From: an uncultured Bacteroidales bacterium | GTDB lineage: Bacteria > Bacteroidota > Bacteroidia > Bacteroidales > Bacteroidaceae | Reading direction: 5' to 3' | Assembly: GCA_902763865.1 (NCBI GenBank) | Contig: CACWTR010000010.1 | Coordinates: 1 to 64,000 of the forward strand | DNA length: 64,000 nucleotides | Shown: positions 50,454-60,300 of the stretch, piece by piece | Layout: each line of letters starts with the position of its first letter | Numbering within the stretch: position 1 is the stretch's first letter | The notes under the pieces: model-generated | The model's input: the letters and a program-made list of their open reading frames with translations, nothing else | Database searches by the model: none | Told to the model about the DNA's origin: nothing | Program-made: the position numbers and the translations under genes

Positions 50454-53300
50454 ATGAAAGTGTTGTGCCAGTCTGTCCTGCTGACGCTCCTCGTGGCTGT
50501 CAGCGCACACGGAGGTCCCATCTCCCGTGACATTGTTGTTTGTGAGCCGGTAAGTGTCCGCACGCCTGCCGGCACGGTGCCGCGCCTGCCCTACCGACTG
50601 TGGGTGACACATGCCGACGGCTCGGGCGAGTACCGGCTGGTACGCTGGACAGGGGAGGCCCTGCAGAACGAACAGGCACGGGCTGATACGGCGCTGTACC
50701 CCGCAGGCTCCGAGTATGAGGTGAAGGGCTATATCGTGGGCGATGACTCTACGGCAATGGGGTTCCCCGTGACGGCCCACGTGTCGGTGTGCGCCGACGG
50801 CTATCCCGTGCCTTCTGCTTTGCCCGTAGCCGAGCCGCTGCCGCTGGACAAGGTCAGCATCGACGGCATCAACCGCCTGACGCACAACCGCGACCTTGAC
50901 ATCGACCAGCTCCTTTCCCTCGATGTCCGTCAACAGCTCTACAACTACCGCGACACGTATGGTCTGCCTCTTGAGGACTGCCCCGAACCCGACGGATGGG
51001 ACTCTCCGACGACCAAGCTAAAAGGGCACGGCAGCGGTCACTACATGAGTGCGCTGGCCTTGGCCTACGCTTCCTGTACCGACGCGGGAAAGAAGGCGAA
51101 GCTGAAGGCGAACATTCGCACGATGGTCGATGAACTGCGTCGCTGTCAGGAGCGAACCTTCGTCTTCGACAAGAGCTTGGGACGTTACCGCGAGGCGCGT
51201 GACTTGGCTCCGGAGGATGAACTGCCGGACCTGAAAGGCACATGGGCCGACTTCGACCGCTACAAACAGGACTATGAGCATTACGGCTACGGCTATCTGG
51301 GTGCCATACCTCCCCAGCACTGTGTCCTCGTCGAGATGTATCGTGCCTACAACAACGAGCAGTGGGTCTGGGCTCCCTACTATTCCGTCCACAAGCAGCT
51401 GGCCGGCCTCATCGACATTGCTACCTACATGGATGACAAGGCCATAGCAGCCAAGGCTCTGCGCATAGCCAGGGACATGGGGCTGTGGGTGTGGAACAGA
51501 CTCCACTACCGCACATACGTCAGCACCGACGGCACTCAGGCCGAGCGCCGTGCCCGCCCAGGCAACCGCTACGAGATGTGGAATATGTACATCGCCGGAG
51601 AAGTGGGCGGCATGGCCGAGTCGTTGGCCCGCCTGTCGGAGATGACCGACGACAGCGAAGACGCTGCCCGCCTCCTGGAGGCAGCTTCGTGTTTCGACAG
51701 CCCGGCCTTCTTCACGCCTTTGGCTCGGAACATCGATGTCGTCCGCACGCGTCACGCCAATCAGCACATCCCGATGGTGACAGGTGCCTTGCGCAGCTTC
51801 CGCAGCAATGCCAATCCGTATTACTACAATCTGGCCGAGAACTTCTGGACGATGGTCCAGGGGCGCTACCGCTACGCCACGGGAGGTGTGGGCAATGGCG
51901 AGATGTTCCGCCAGCCCTACACACAGATTCTCTCCATGTGTACGAATGTAGGAACAGACTGGCGTGACCGTTCCCTCCATCCCGAACCGACGCTCAACGA
52001 GACCTGTTGCGCTTACAACCTTGCCAAGCTGACAAAGGAGCTCAACTGCTTCCGTCCCAATGATGCCCGCTACATGGACTACTACGAGCGAGTGCTCTGC
52101 AACCAGATTGTCGGGTCGCTCCGTCCGGACCGCTATGCCGTGGTCTATCAGTATGCCGTGGGGCTCGATGCCTCCAAGCCTTGGGGCAACGAGACGCCGC
52201 AGTCCACGTGCTGTGGCGGGACGGGAGCCGAGAACCACCTGAAATATCAGGAGGCCGCCTATTTCGTCGGTGCCGACACGCTCTGGACAGCGCTCTACAT
52301 GCCTACCACGGCGAGGTGGGAAGCCAAGGGCGCCGTCATCCGGCAGGAGTGTGAATGGCCTGCTCAGGAGTCGCTCATCACCTTCCCCCGCTGCAGAAAA
52401 CCCTTCGCCGTGAAGCTCCGCGTGCCATACTGGGCCACGCAGGACTTCGACGTAAAGCTGAACGGACGCAGCATAGCCAGCCGCTTCACCCCGGGCTCCT
52501 ATGTCACCCTGCCTGCACGCCGATGGAGGAAGAACGACACCATCAGGGTCAGCATGCCATTCTCCGTGCACGTTGACTTCGGTCCGGACAAGATGGAGGT
52601 GGCGGCCACAGACGGCAGCGAAACGGGGGCGCACTTCGAGCCGGCCTGGTGCGGTGCCCTCATGAACGGGCCGCTCGTCATGGCGGCACAGGGAATAAAG
52701 ACCTGGGAGGAAGCGACCATCGGGATGGAGGCACTGGAGCAGCCGTCCCTCATGGACAGTCTTAGGCTGATACCCGACTACGCTTCGGACAGCCACGTCA
52801 CCCACTATTTCCGCTTCCTGCCGCAAGGAGGACCTGCCCCCGAAACGGGAGACAACACCATCGACGACAGCCGCCTGCAGGAGGCAATCACGCAGGCCCA
52901 GAGCCGCGTGGAAGCGCAGGAGGCCTGGAACGCCCTCGAAGTGAAAGTGCCAGAGTATGCGCCGTGGGCCAAGCACGGCTACGCCCGCTTGACGGAACAG
53001 CTTGAACGTGCACGTGCCTTAAACCATGCTGCGGGCAGCAACCGCACGCAGTCCGGCATCGATGCAATGGCATCAGAGCTGAATGCAACCCTGAACACCA
53101 TGCGTCCGGGCAACCTGCCTGAGCTGGAGGACCTGGACGCGCTGTTGCCGCTGCTTCAGAAGGCCCGGCAGCAATCCATGCCCGATGAACGGCTCCGCGA
53201 AGCCATCCGTTACGCCGAGATGGTGGTCCGATACGTCAGCGACGGCTCTGGCACACACGACATGATAGAGCGTGCAGTCCGCCAGCTTCAGCCTAACTGA
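50454..53300 (+). CDS. GH127-like (DUF1680) glycoside hydrolase, large
   Basis: 948 residues from the ATG at 50454 (an upstream ATG at 50427 adds nine residues). Signal peptide KVLCQSVLLTLLVAVSAHG. An N-terminal Ig-like region (PYRLWVTHADGSGEYRLVRW) is followed by the DUF1680 (alpha/alpha)6 barrel. Cys motifs LNETCCAYN and STCCGGTGAENH fit the GH127 zinc-Cys active site, though the residue after CC differs from the usual CCPPN. The C-terminal ~150 residues are helical. Beta-L-arabinofuranosidase activity is likely by family; divergent from the uronate operon. Confidence 0.82.
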   Translation: MKVLCQSVLLTLLVAVSAHGGPISRDIVVCEPVSVRTPAGTVPRLPYRLWVTHADGSGEYRLVRWTGEALQNEQARADTALYPAGSEYEVKGYIVGDDSTAMGFPVTAHVSVCADGYPVPSALPVAEPLPLDKVSIDGINRLTHNRDLDIDQLLSLDVRQQLYNYRDTYGLPLEDCPEPDGWDSPTTKLKGHGSGHYMSALALAYASCTDAGKKAKLKANIRTMVDELRRCQERTFVFDKSLGRYREARDLAPEDELPDLKGTWADFDRYKQDYEHYGYGYLGAIPPQHCVLVEMYRAYNNEQWVWAPYYSVHKQLAGLIDIATYMDDKAIAAKALRIARDMGLWVWNRLHYRTYVSTDGTQAERRARPGNRYEMWNMYIAGEVGGMAESLARLSEMTDDSEDAARLLEAASCFDSPAFFTPLARNIDVVRTRHANQHIPMVTGALRSFRSNANPYYYNLAENFWTMVQGRYRYATGGVGNGEMFRQPYTQILSMCTNVGTDWRDRSLHPEPTLNETCCAYNLAKLTKELNCFRPNDARYMDYYERVLCNQIVGSLRPDRYAVVYQYAVGLDASKPWGNETPQSTCCGGTGAENHLKYQEAAYFVGADTLWTALYMPTTARWEAKGAVIRQECEWPAQESLITFPRCRKPFAVKLRVPYWATQDFDVKLNGRSIASRFTPGSYVTLPARRWRKNDTIRVSMPFSVHVDFGPDKMEVAATDGSETGAHFEPAWCGALMNGPLVMAAQGIKTWEEATIGMEALEQPSLMDSLRLIPDYASDSHVTHYFRFLPQGGPAPETGDNTIDDSRLQEAITQAQSRVEAQEAWNALEVKVPEYAPWAKHGYARLTEQLERARALNHAAGSNRTQSGIDAMASELNATLNTMRPGNLPELEDLDALLPLLQKARQQSMPDERLREAIRYAEMVVRYVSDGSGTHDMIERAVRQLQPN

Positions 53301-53325
53301 TGTCATTTCGTTTCTCCCCATGCTG

Positions 53326-53607
53326 CTACCAACCAAACAGGTCGGCATGGGTTCCCGTCTCAAGGAATAAGAGCGTCAGTTCGAGGTCGTGCTGTTCCCA
53401 CGTCATCAGCCAGTTTGGTTGGATGTGACATTCCCATTGGCCCTTATGGTCGCCCTTCAACGGATGGGGATGGTATTGGTCAGGCAGTTTGCCAGTAGCT
53501 TTGAGCAAGTCCATCGCATCAGTAATGAGTTTCATGTCAAGCCCACGTTTGATGCAACGTCGGAAGTCTTTCTTGAATTGGTTCGAGATGATGACGGTAT
53601 ATTCCAT
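53326..53607 (-). CDS. YafQ-family toxin
   Basis: 93 residues, RelE/ParE fold: MEYTVIISNQFKKDFRRCIK, YHPHPLKGDHKGQWECHIQP, and LTLLFLETGTHADLFGW. His residues in the HPHPLKGDHKG and ETGTHADLF blocks match YafQ. It cleaves mRNA on the ribosome. Located 3 bases after the antitoxin gene. Confidence 0.9.
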   Translation of the reverse strand: MEYTVIISNQFKKDFRRCIKRGLDMKLITDAMDLLKATGKLPDQYHPHPLKGDHKGQWECHIQPNWLMTWEQHDLELTLLFLETGTHADLFGW

Positions 53608-53610
53608 AGC

Positions 53611-53838
53611 CTATAATCCCATTTCTTTGTAAAAATCCTCCAGAGATTCATAGGTAGTCACTCGTCCGTTCTTGACGTCGTCCATCGCTGCCTTGTAGTG
53701 AGCTGTCTTGGTGATGTCCTCAGCTTTCGACTGTGATTTCTGCACCTTCACCGATGTCACACCCATCAGCATCTTGCAGGCCTGCTTCACTTTTGAGACG
53801 AGGTTTTCTTCGGGTACTTGTAATACGATTGTTGCCAT
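53611..53838 (-). CDS. Antitoxin partner (RelB/DinJ-type)
   Basis: 75 residues, upstream of and coupled to the YafQ toxin. The N-terminal part (MATIVLQVPEENLVSKVKQA) is the likely folded or DNA-binding part; the C-terminal part (DVKNGRVTTYESLEDFYKEM) would wrap the toxin. Sequence similarity is low; context makes the call. Confidence 0.8.
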   Translation of the reverse strand: MATIVLQVPEENLVSKVKQACKMLMGVTSVKVQKSQSKAEDITKTAHYKAAMDDVKNGRVTTYESLEDFYKEMGL

Positions 53839-53869
53839 ATCTTTCTTTGTTTATTCGTTTCTACGGTTG

Positions 53870-53907
53870 CAAAGATATAACTATTTCCCCAGATATCCAA
53901 GGATATC
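53870..53907 (-). promoter_or_regulatory. Promoter and operator of the toxin-antitoxin operon
   Basis: Minus strand -7 box TATCTTTG (plus 53870-53877). A perfect palindrome GATATCCAAGGATATC (53892-53907) covers the -33 position and is a likely autoregulatory operator. Confidence 0.65.
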
Positions 53908-54462
53908 CGGGATTTTATCCGCTTGTGCCAGTAAGTCAAAGAGTCAAAGAGCGACGAACCGGAATGTGGGCACTATGTTGCCGAGCAGCCCCGGGTGGAC
54001 AATAACTTTGTTTGATGACTTCCGAAACTTCTTTACACATTATTGCAGGACAATGCGTCTTGCGGCACGTCGGAACGTGGTCTTGCGGACGGCGAGACGC
54101 GTCGCGTTGGTCATAAGGACGCGACGTGTTGACCATAAGGACGTGACCTTCCGACTGAGGGAATGTGTTGTCGGGCGCACTGAGAAGTGCTCCCTTTCGT
54201 GAAATTCCAGCACTATCTATGCATTGTAAAAAGACATATCAATACTTTCTTAACTGTAATTTAACTGGTATGTCTGTACAACCCGTTGATTATCAGGTTT
54301 GGCTCAAATTTGGGGGTTCTCTCCCTTCCGCTTGGCACAAAGCGCATCCGGGGCATAAAAACGGCAAAAGAACAACGATGTTTTGCGAGAATTCCGGACA
54401 AAAGATGAACCGCTGGCGGATGTTTGCTGTGTGTATGGCAAGATGGACAGGGCAGCCTCTGG
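53908..54462. other. Long non-coding spacer
   Basis: It holds palindromic element C (54095-54165). The rest is unremarkable and no gene is supported. Confidence 0.55.
54095..54165. repeat. G+C-rich palindromic element, copy C
   Basis: GACGCGTCGCGTTGGTCATA followed by AGGACGCGACGTGTTGACCA and AGGACGTGACC. Two near-direct units carry CATAAGGACG; related to copies A and B. Confidence 0.6.
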
Positions 54463-54534
54463 TACTCCCGCCGGGAATCGAACCCGGATCGACGGTTTAG
54501 GAAACCGTTGTTCTATCCATTGAACTACAGGAGC
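54463..54534 (-). tRNA. tRNA-Arg (CCT)
   Basis: Minus strand cloverleaf: acceptor GCTCCTG with CGGGAGT, anticodon stem ACGGT/ACCGT around TTCCTAA (anticodon CCT), T-arm GGGTTCGATTCCC. The discriminator A is followed by an encoded CCA. Confidence 0.95.
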
Positions 54535-54634
54535 GTCTCCGCTGTAAGGAAAAGTCCATCCCTGAGGGGGGATGATGCGGAACTGCGTCTGCAAAGGTAC
54601 AACAAAAACTGAAAAATGGAAAGCGAAAGGAGAA

Positions 54635-55639
54635 TTATTTTTGCTTCCCGGTAGCTTTCTGTGGTCTGAACAGGTCCTTCTGCGCCGTGAACCAGGGGAG
54701 GTACCGGCTCAGGAGGCGGCACAGACCCATGCAACACACTGCGGTGAGCGTCAGGACAAGGAGGCTCTGCACGGTGCCGACACCGGCTCCGAATTGCGGG
54801 ATGAGGGTCAGGGTGCCGACTACGCCCTTCACCACCGCCATGTGGGTGCAGAGCACGATGATGGAGAAACGTCCGACGTAGGAGACGACGGGCAGCCACC
54901 CGATGCTGCGGCTCAGCAGCAGGATAGCCAACGTCCCCAGCAGGCCCGAGAGATAAACGAGCGGCAGGGGCGTCTGATAGGTGTTGAGGTAGAAGTAGTT
55001 GTCGCCGCAGTACAGGAAGTGCAGCACGGCGAACAGCACGATGGCTATGGACAGGGCCAGGGCCCGGTGCAATCTGAGTCCGAAGAAGTTCAGTTTCCTG
55101 CTGAGCAGATAACCCATCCAGAGGAAGGGTAGGGAGGTCATTGCCGTGCCGATGCTCAGCGGCAGGTTGCCGGCAAGGTAGCCGCCGATGCCCGTTGCGA
55201 ACACGCAAAGAGCCAGGGCCGTCTCCGCGGCGGGGCCGGAGGGGACGAGCTTCTTTATTATATAATATAATGTAGCGAAGATGACGTTCATCCAGAACAG
55301 ACAGAGCAGGAACCACAATGGCAGCCAGACGGGACCCGCGTTGAAGCCCGTCAGCAGAAGGAGCAGCCGCCCCGCCACTCTGTAGAGCAGCATGAAGAAG
55401 AGGTAGGGTACGAGAATCCGGTTCGTCTTGCGGAGCAGGAACTCCCTGATGCCGCCCGGGTAGTCCTTGAAGAAAAGACCAGAGAGGATGAAGTAAAGCG
55501 GCATCCTGGTCTGCTCGAAGATGTCGTTCAGGGGATAGTTGCCGCCCCGGAAGTAGCCGCTGTCCGATATGTGGTCGAGCACGACCAGAAGGATGCAGAT
55601 TCCCTTTGCCAGGTCGATGTATTCAATGCGCTCCTTCAT
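54635..55639 (-). CDS. Acyltransferase-3 family membrane protein
   Basis: 334 residues from MKERIEYIDLAKG at 55639, overlapping the ispF stop by 17 bases. About ten membrane segments. Family marks: IEYIDLAKGICILLVVLDH with the conserved His, and RMPLYFILSGLFFKD. It probably acylates a surface glycan or lipid from the inner membrane. The target is unknown. Confidence 0.85.
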   Translation of the reverse strand: MKERIEYIDLAKGICILLVVLDHISDSGYFRGGNYPLNDIFEQTRMPLYFILSGLFFKDYPGGIREFLLRKTNRILVPYLFFMLLYRVAGRLLLLLTGFNAGPVWLPLWFLLCLFWMNVIFATLYYIIKKLVPSGPAAETALALCVFATGIGGYLAGNLPLSIGTAMTSLPFLWMGYLLSRKLNFFGLRLHRALALSIAIVLFAVLHFLYCGDNYFYLNTYQTPLPLVYLSGLLGTLAILLLSRSIGWLPVVSYVGRFSIIVLCTHMAVVKGVVGTLTLIPQFGAGVGTVQSLLVLTLTAVCCMGLCRLLSRYLPWFTAQKDLFRPQKATGKQK

Positions 55640-56117
55640 GGCTGATGAGCACGGTGGCATAGGCTGAGATGCCTTCCTCGCGACCCGTGAAGCCCAGCTT
55701 CTCGGTGGTGGTAGCCTTGATGGAGACGTCGTCGGCATCGATGCCCATAACCTCGGCCAGGCACCGCTGCATGTCGGGGATATGAGCCTTCAGCTTTGGG
55801 CGCTCGGCACAGATAGTGGCATCGATGTTGCCCACCTGGTAGCCCTTCGTGGCAATGAGCTCCACCGTCTTCTGCAAGAGGATTTTGCTGTCGATGCCTC
55901 GGAACTCCTCGCTCGTGTCGGGGAAGTGGTAGCCGATGTCGCGCATGTTAGCAGCTCCCAGCAGTGCATCGCAGATGGCATGTATGAGCACGTCGGCATC
56001 GCTGTGGCCCAGCAGCCCCAGCGAGTGCTCCAGGCGTATGCCGCCCAGCCAGAGCTCGCGTCCCTCCGCCAGGCGGTGGACATCAAAACCAAAGCCAACA
56101 CGAATTTTGTTGCACAT
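55623..56117 (-). CDS. ispF: 2-C-methyl-D-erythritol 2,4-cyclodiphosphate synthase
   Basis: 164 residues: GFGFDVHRL with metal-binding Asp and His, LLGHSDADVLIHAICDALLG with the second His, and the C-terminal KATTTEKLGFTGREEGI. It forms the cyclic diphosphate intermediate of the MEP isoprenoid pathway in the cytoplasm. It lies 41 bases after porV, in one minus-strand run. A 7-bp-period repeat fills that gap. Confidence 0.96.
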   Translation of the reverse strand: MCNKIRVGFGFDVHRLAEGRELWLGGIRLEHSLGLLGHSDADVLIHAICDALLGAANMRDIGYHFPDTSEEFRGIDSKILLQKTVELIATKGYQVGNIDATICAERPKLKAHIPDMQRCLAEVMGIDADDVSIKATTTEKLGFTGREEGISAYATVLISHEGAH

Positions 56118-56158
56118 ATCCCTAATCCCTAATCTCTATTCCCTAATCTCTCATCCAA
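56118..56158. repeat. 7-bp-period tandem repeat
   Basis: Units ATCCCTA, ATCTCTA and TTCCCTA fill the porV-ispF gap. Confidence 0.75.
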
Positions 56159-57349
56159 TCATCTCCTCCGTCTCATCCTTCCGAAGAGGTCGCGCATGCC
56201 GTCCAGGTCGAAGCCCAACGAGAAGCGCATCGTCTGGTCCAGCGGGTTGGTCTGTGCCGTAGAGAAAACGTAGGCGGCATCGATGGAGAAGACACTCATG
56301 TGGAAGCCCGCGCCGACGGTGAAGTATTTACGATTACCCTTGTTCTCGGCCTCGTGGTGATAGCCCGCACGGAGCATGAAGCGGTCGTTGTAGGTGTATT
56401 CCGCACCGACGCTCACTTGTATCTCTTCCAGCTCCTCCTTGAAGCCGCCCGGAGCATCGCCGAAGCTCCTGAAGATACCGGCAATGGACGAGATGCCGTA
56501 GTAGCCCTCGTCGTTTACTCGGGCCATGAAGTCTTCCGGCGACTCGCCTTCCTCCTGCTTCGGGGGCGTAGGCACGAGCAGCTTGTTCAGGTCAACGCCA
56601 ATGCTGAACTTGTTGTATTCGTTGAAGGGGATGGTAAAGTTCAAGCCGATGCGCAGGTTCGTGGGAATGAACTCGGAGTTGTCGCTGCCGCCATAGGAGA
56701 GCTTCGAACCGATGTTGCTGATGTTGATACCCCATCCCATGCTGCATTCGCGGTTGCCTGCCATGAAGTAACCCAAGTGGTACATGGCAATGTCGGCAGC
56801 GAAGGCTTTCGCAGCACTGCTCTCAGCGGTGTAGTCATACTTGATGTCGGAGAGGATGAAGCGCAGGTTGACACCCATAGAGAAGGTCTCGCTGAGCATG
56901 CGGCTGTAGCCTGCATCGAAGGAGAACTCGTAGGGCTTGATGGTCATGTCGTTCATATCGGCAATGAACACCTCGCCCAGGCTGAAGTAGTTCAGCGAGG
57001 CATGCACCGCACTGTAGTTGCCGATTCGGTAGAAGCCCGACACGTTGGCCAGGTTGATGTCGCTCACCAGCTTGCGCAGCCACGGCGTGTAGCTGACGCC
57101 TACGCCTGCCCTTGCCACGTTGAACGGGTACTTGGCCGGGTTCCAGTATTGCGAGTAGATGTCGGCCTCGGTTGCAGCACCGATGTCGCCCATGCCGCCG
57201 CCTCTGGCATCGGGAGCGATGGAGAGGAACGTCGCGGCAGTGTTCACGGGATTGAACATATTCTGTTTGTCCTGCGCCAGGACTGCCTCTGTGCTGCTGC
57301 AAGCAACTGCCAGCAGCAGCACGAAGCGGATAACTCTGTTTGCTTTCAT
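56159..57349 (-). CDS. porV: Type IX secretion outer-membrane protein PorV
   Basis: 396 residues with a signal peptide ending near VLAQ. The opening NPVNTAATFLSIAPDARGGGMGDIGAATEADIYSQYWNPAKYPF (described by its first and last parts) is the PorV/LptO signature. A 14-strand-type FadL-like barrel follows. PorV carries T9SS cargo between the translocon and PorU. It lies directly downstream of porU (gap 49 bases). Confidence 0.95.
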   Translation of the reverse strand: MKANRVIRFVLLLAVACSSTEAVLAQDKQNMFNPVNTAATFLSIAPDARGGGMGDIGAATEADIYSQYWNPAKYPFNVARAGVGVSYTPWLRKLVSDINLANVSGFYRIGNYSAVHASLNYFSLGEVFIADMNDMTIKPYEFSFDAGYSRMLSETFSMGVNLRFILSDIKYDYTAESSAAKAFAADIAMYHLGYFMAGNRECSMGWGINISNIGSKLSYGGSDNSEFIPTNLRIGLNFTIPFNEYNKFSIGVDLNKLLVPTPPKQEEGESPEDFMARVNDEGYYGISSIAGIFRSFGDAPGGFKEELEEIQVSVGAEYTYNDRFMLRAGYHHEAENKGNRKYFTVGAGFHMSVFSIDAAYVFSTAQTNPLDQTMRFSLGFDLDGMRDLFGRMRRRR

Positions 57350-57398
57350 TTCGTGTCTCTAATCTCAGTCTGCACGATATAATAACTGAATAAGGGGA

Positions 57399-60300
57399 CT
57401 ATTTATTGTTTCGCACCAGTATTTTTTGTGTCTTAGATGTCCATTTGCTCTCTCCGCACTTGATGAGGCAGCGGTAAAGATAGACACCCGTCCCGACTTT
57501 GGTGCCGGCACCGTTGGTGAGGTTCCACGTGACGGAGAAGATGCCGCCCTCGCCTGTGGCCGTCTCCTCATGCATCCAGATGCGGCGGCCAGAGAAGTCG
57601 AAGACCTCGAAGATGAAGTCGCATTCGCTGCCTGGCAGGTCGTAGCTGACGATGAAGTTCGTGCTGGTCGTGGCGGGATTCTGGCTTGCCATGAGGCGAA
57701 GGATGTTGGTGGCCAGCCCGTTGTTCACGACGAAGTTGAGGCTTGTCTGGCTGGTGTTGTTCAGTGCATCCCATGCCCGGAAGGTGAGGCTGTGCGGTCC
57801 GTTCTCGAGTTGCGGAATGTTGTAGGCGACGGTGCCGCGGGTGAAGTCGCCGAACTCATGGGCGTAGAACTCGTTGATGTTGTAGGTCATGTCGCTTCTG
57901 CCGTCAATGCAGAGCGACAGGTCGTGCCCGATGCCGTTGCCGCTGGCACTGATGCCGCTGGCGTCGGTCATCTGTGCCACGAAGAGAGGCGTGGCGTTGA
58001 CGATGCCGCCGTCCTGGAAACCTTCGTCGTTGAGGTAGGCAAAGATTTGGGGTCCGTTCTGGTCGAACTCGGTGTTATCTACCATGCCTCCGATGGGGAT
58101 GTCCTCGTTGTGGCCGTTGGCCTCAATGCCGTTGGTGGTGTCGATGGCATAGAAGACGAGCCGTCCGTTCTCGTTTGAGAAGTTGATATCGACGGGTACG
58201 ATGAATTCTTCGCTGAAGATGCCGGCCTTCACGCTGTCCTGCGAGTCGTAGAGCATCGCGGTGCGGTCGGTGAAGGTGAATGCTTCGGAGGCTTGTGCAT
58301 TGTTGAGGCAGGTGATGGTCTCCGCATTGTCGAAGAGGCGGGTATGGACTATGCCGTTGAAGGAGGTCATGAGGGAGCCGTCCTCCTGCTCGATGTGTCC
58401 GATGAGCTTGACGCGTTCTCCTGCCTTGAGGGGGATGGGAGTGCCGTTGGCAGCCTTGCTGTTGACGGAATCCACGACGACGTGCTGCAGGGGGTTGCCC
58501 ATCGTGAGTGCGGGGTCGCCGAGCAGGGCGTAGTGCAGTTTGTTTTCCAGTCGTCCGGCTTCGCTTCCGGCATTGATGATGCTTGTCTTAGCCATTCGTA
58601 CGGCATCACCTATGCGGTTGCGGCGGCCCGTCTCTGCGTTGCGGGCGAAGAGGTACTGCATGAAGTAGCGGTTCATGCTGTAGTTCTGGCTGGCAAAGAC
58701 GGTGCGTGTTGTCCCGTAGAAGGCCAGTGCTCCGCCGTTGGGGTTCAGGACGGCAGCCTCGCCGATGTTGCTTGTGGCGGCATCGAAGGGCATGACGTCG
58801 CAGGCGCATGTAACCCATAGTGGCAGCTTGGTGCTCTTGCTCGTCTCGAAGTCTTCTCGCAGCATGACGTATTCGTGGCTGAAGGCGTGCGGTCCGGCAT
58901 GTCCGGTGTAGTTCATGACGAGTGCGCCGTCCTTCATCTGTTTCTTGATTTGCTTGGCTACTTCGGGGTATGTGTTGCTGTTGGCTGCACTGACGCGGGT
59001 GTAGGTGTCCCACATGATTTTGTGCACCTCCATGTCGGGGTATCGCGAGATGACCTGCTCGGCCACGTTGTTGGCGTAGCGCATGTGCTCGTTCTCGTCG
59101 CCGTCGTCGCCCATGAAGTATATCAGGTTCTTCCACGGCCCTGCATTCTTGTGTGTCATGTAGGCGATGCATTTATCGACCATTATCTTTGCGTCGCTCG
59201 ACTGCCAGACGGGGAAGCGTCCGATGCCGAGGTCTGTTTTTTCGCGTAGCAGGTTGAAGCCTTCGCCGTCGTCGAGCAGTCCGAAGTAGTCTTCCATGAT
59301 GTATGCCTGTGTGTCGCTGAAGCTGTTTTCGCTTTCGTAGCCGAGAAGGTAGTCGTCGGGATTGCTCTGGAGCCATGCGCCGGAGAGCATGCGATTGTCC
59401 CATGCGCAGTCGCCGAAGAGCAGGAGGTATCTTGGTGCAACGTCGGGGCTGGCGGCCTTGTCGTAGAGCATCTTCATGAGGAGTCGGTAGGCCGTGGGGT
59501 CTGGTGTGCCGCTGGAGAATTCGTTATATACCTGGTCTGCGCGGACCACGGCCACTCTCAGTCCGTCGTGCTGTCGGTGTGCCTCGGCCAGTCGGTTGGC
59601 TTCGGAGAGAAGTTTGCCGCTTGCGGGGACGATGATGACCATGTCGAGGCTGTCGAGGCTGTGCAGGTTCTGGTTCTCGACGTTGCCTACGACGGTGGGC
59701 TCGGGGAAGGAGGCAGCCGTGTTGAAGGCGACGAAGTGCTGCGACCCGTCATCCACGGAGATGCTGTATGTGCCGTTTCCCTGTGTGCCTTCCACGAGGG
59801 CGTCCTTCAGCCCCACGCTGCCGGTGCGGATGACCTTCACGCTTGTGCCGGTGATGTCGAATCGCACGGGTGTCATTCTCGGGTAGGTGAAATCCACGTA
59901 TCCGCTGCTGTTGGCTGTGTTGAGCTTGCGGTCGTAGTTGTAGACCAGGTAGTCCAGTCGTGCATTCTTGCCCGATTCGGAGCGGATGTTGACGTTCAGC
60001 GTGGCGGGTGTGCCTATACCCAGGGCGGTGAGGTCGCATTTCTGTGTGGCAGCCACGCCGTAGATGTATTCTCCAGCCGGCCTGATGAAGAACTTGCCTG
60101 CCAGGGTGCCGTTGACGGTGACGCTGCAGTTGTTTGTCAAGGTGCTGTAGCCTGTGAAGACGACGTTCAGGATGCCGTTGCCTGCCGGGTCCGTTGCCTG
60201 GAGGGTGTAGCTGTGGGAGGGGGAGTTGACATAGTCTATTCCCTCGAAGAGGTGACGACCGAGGGAATACCACGATGCCTCGTCCTTCTCGTAGAGGGTA

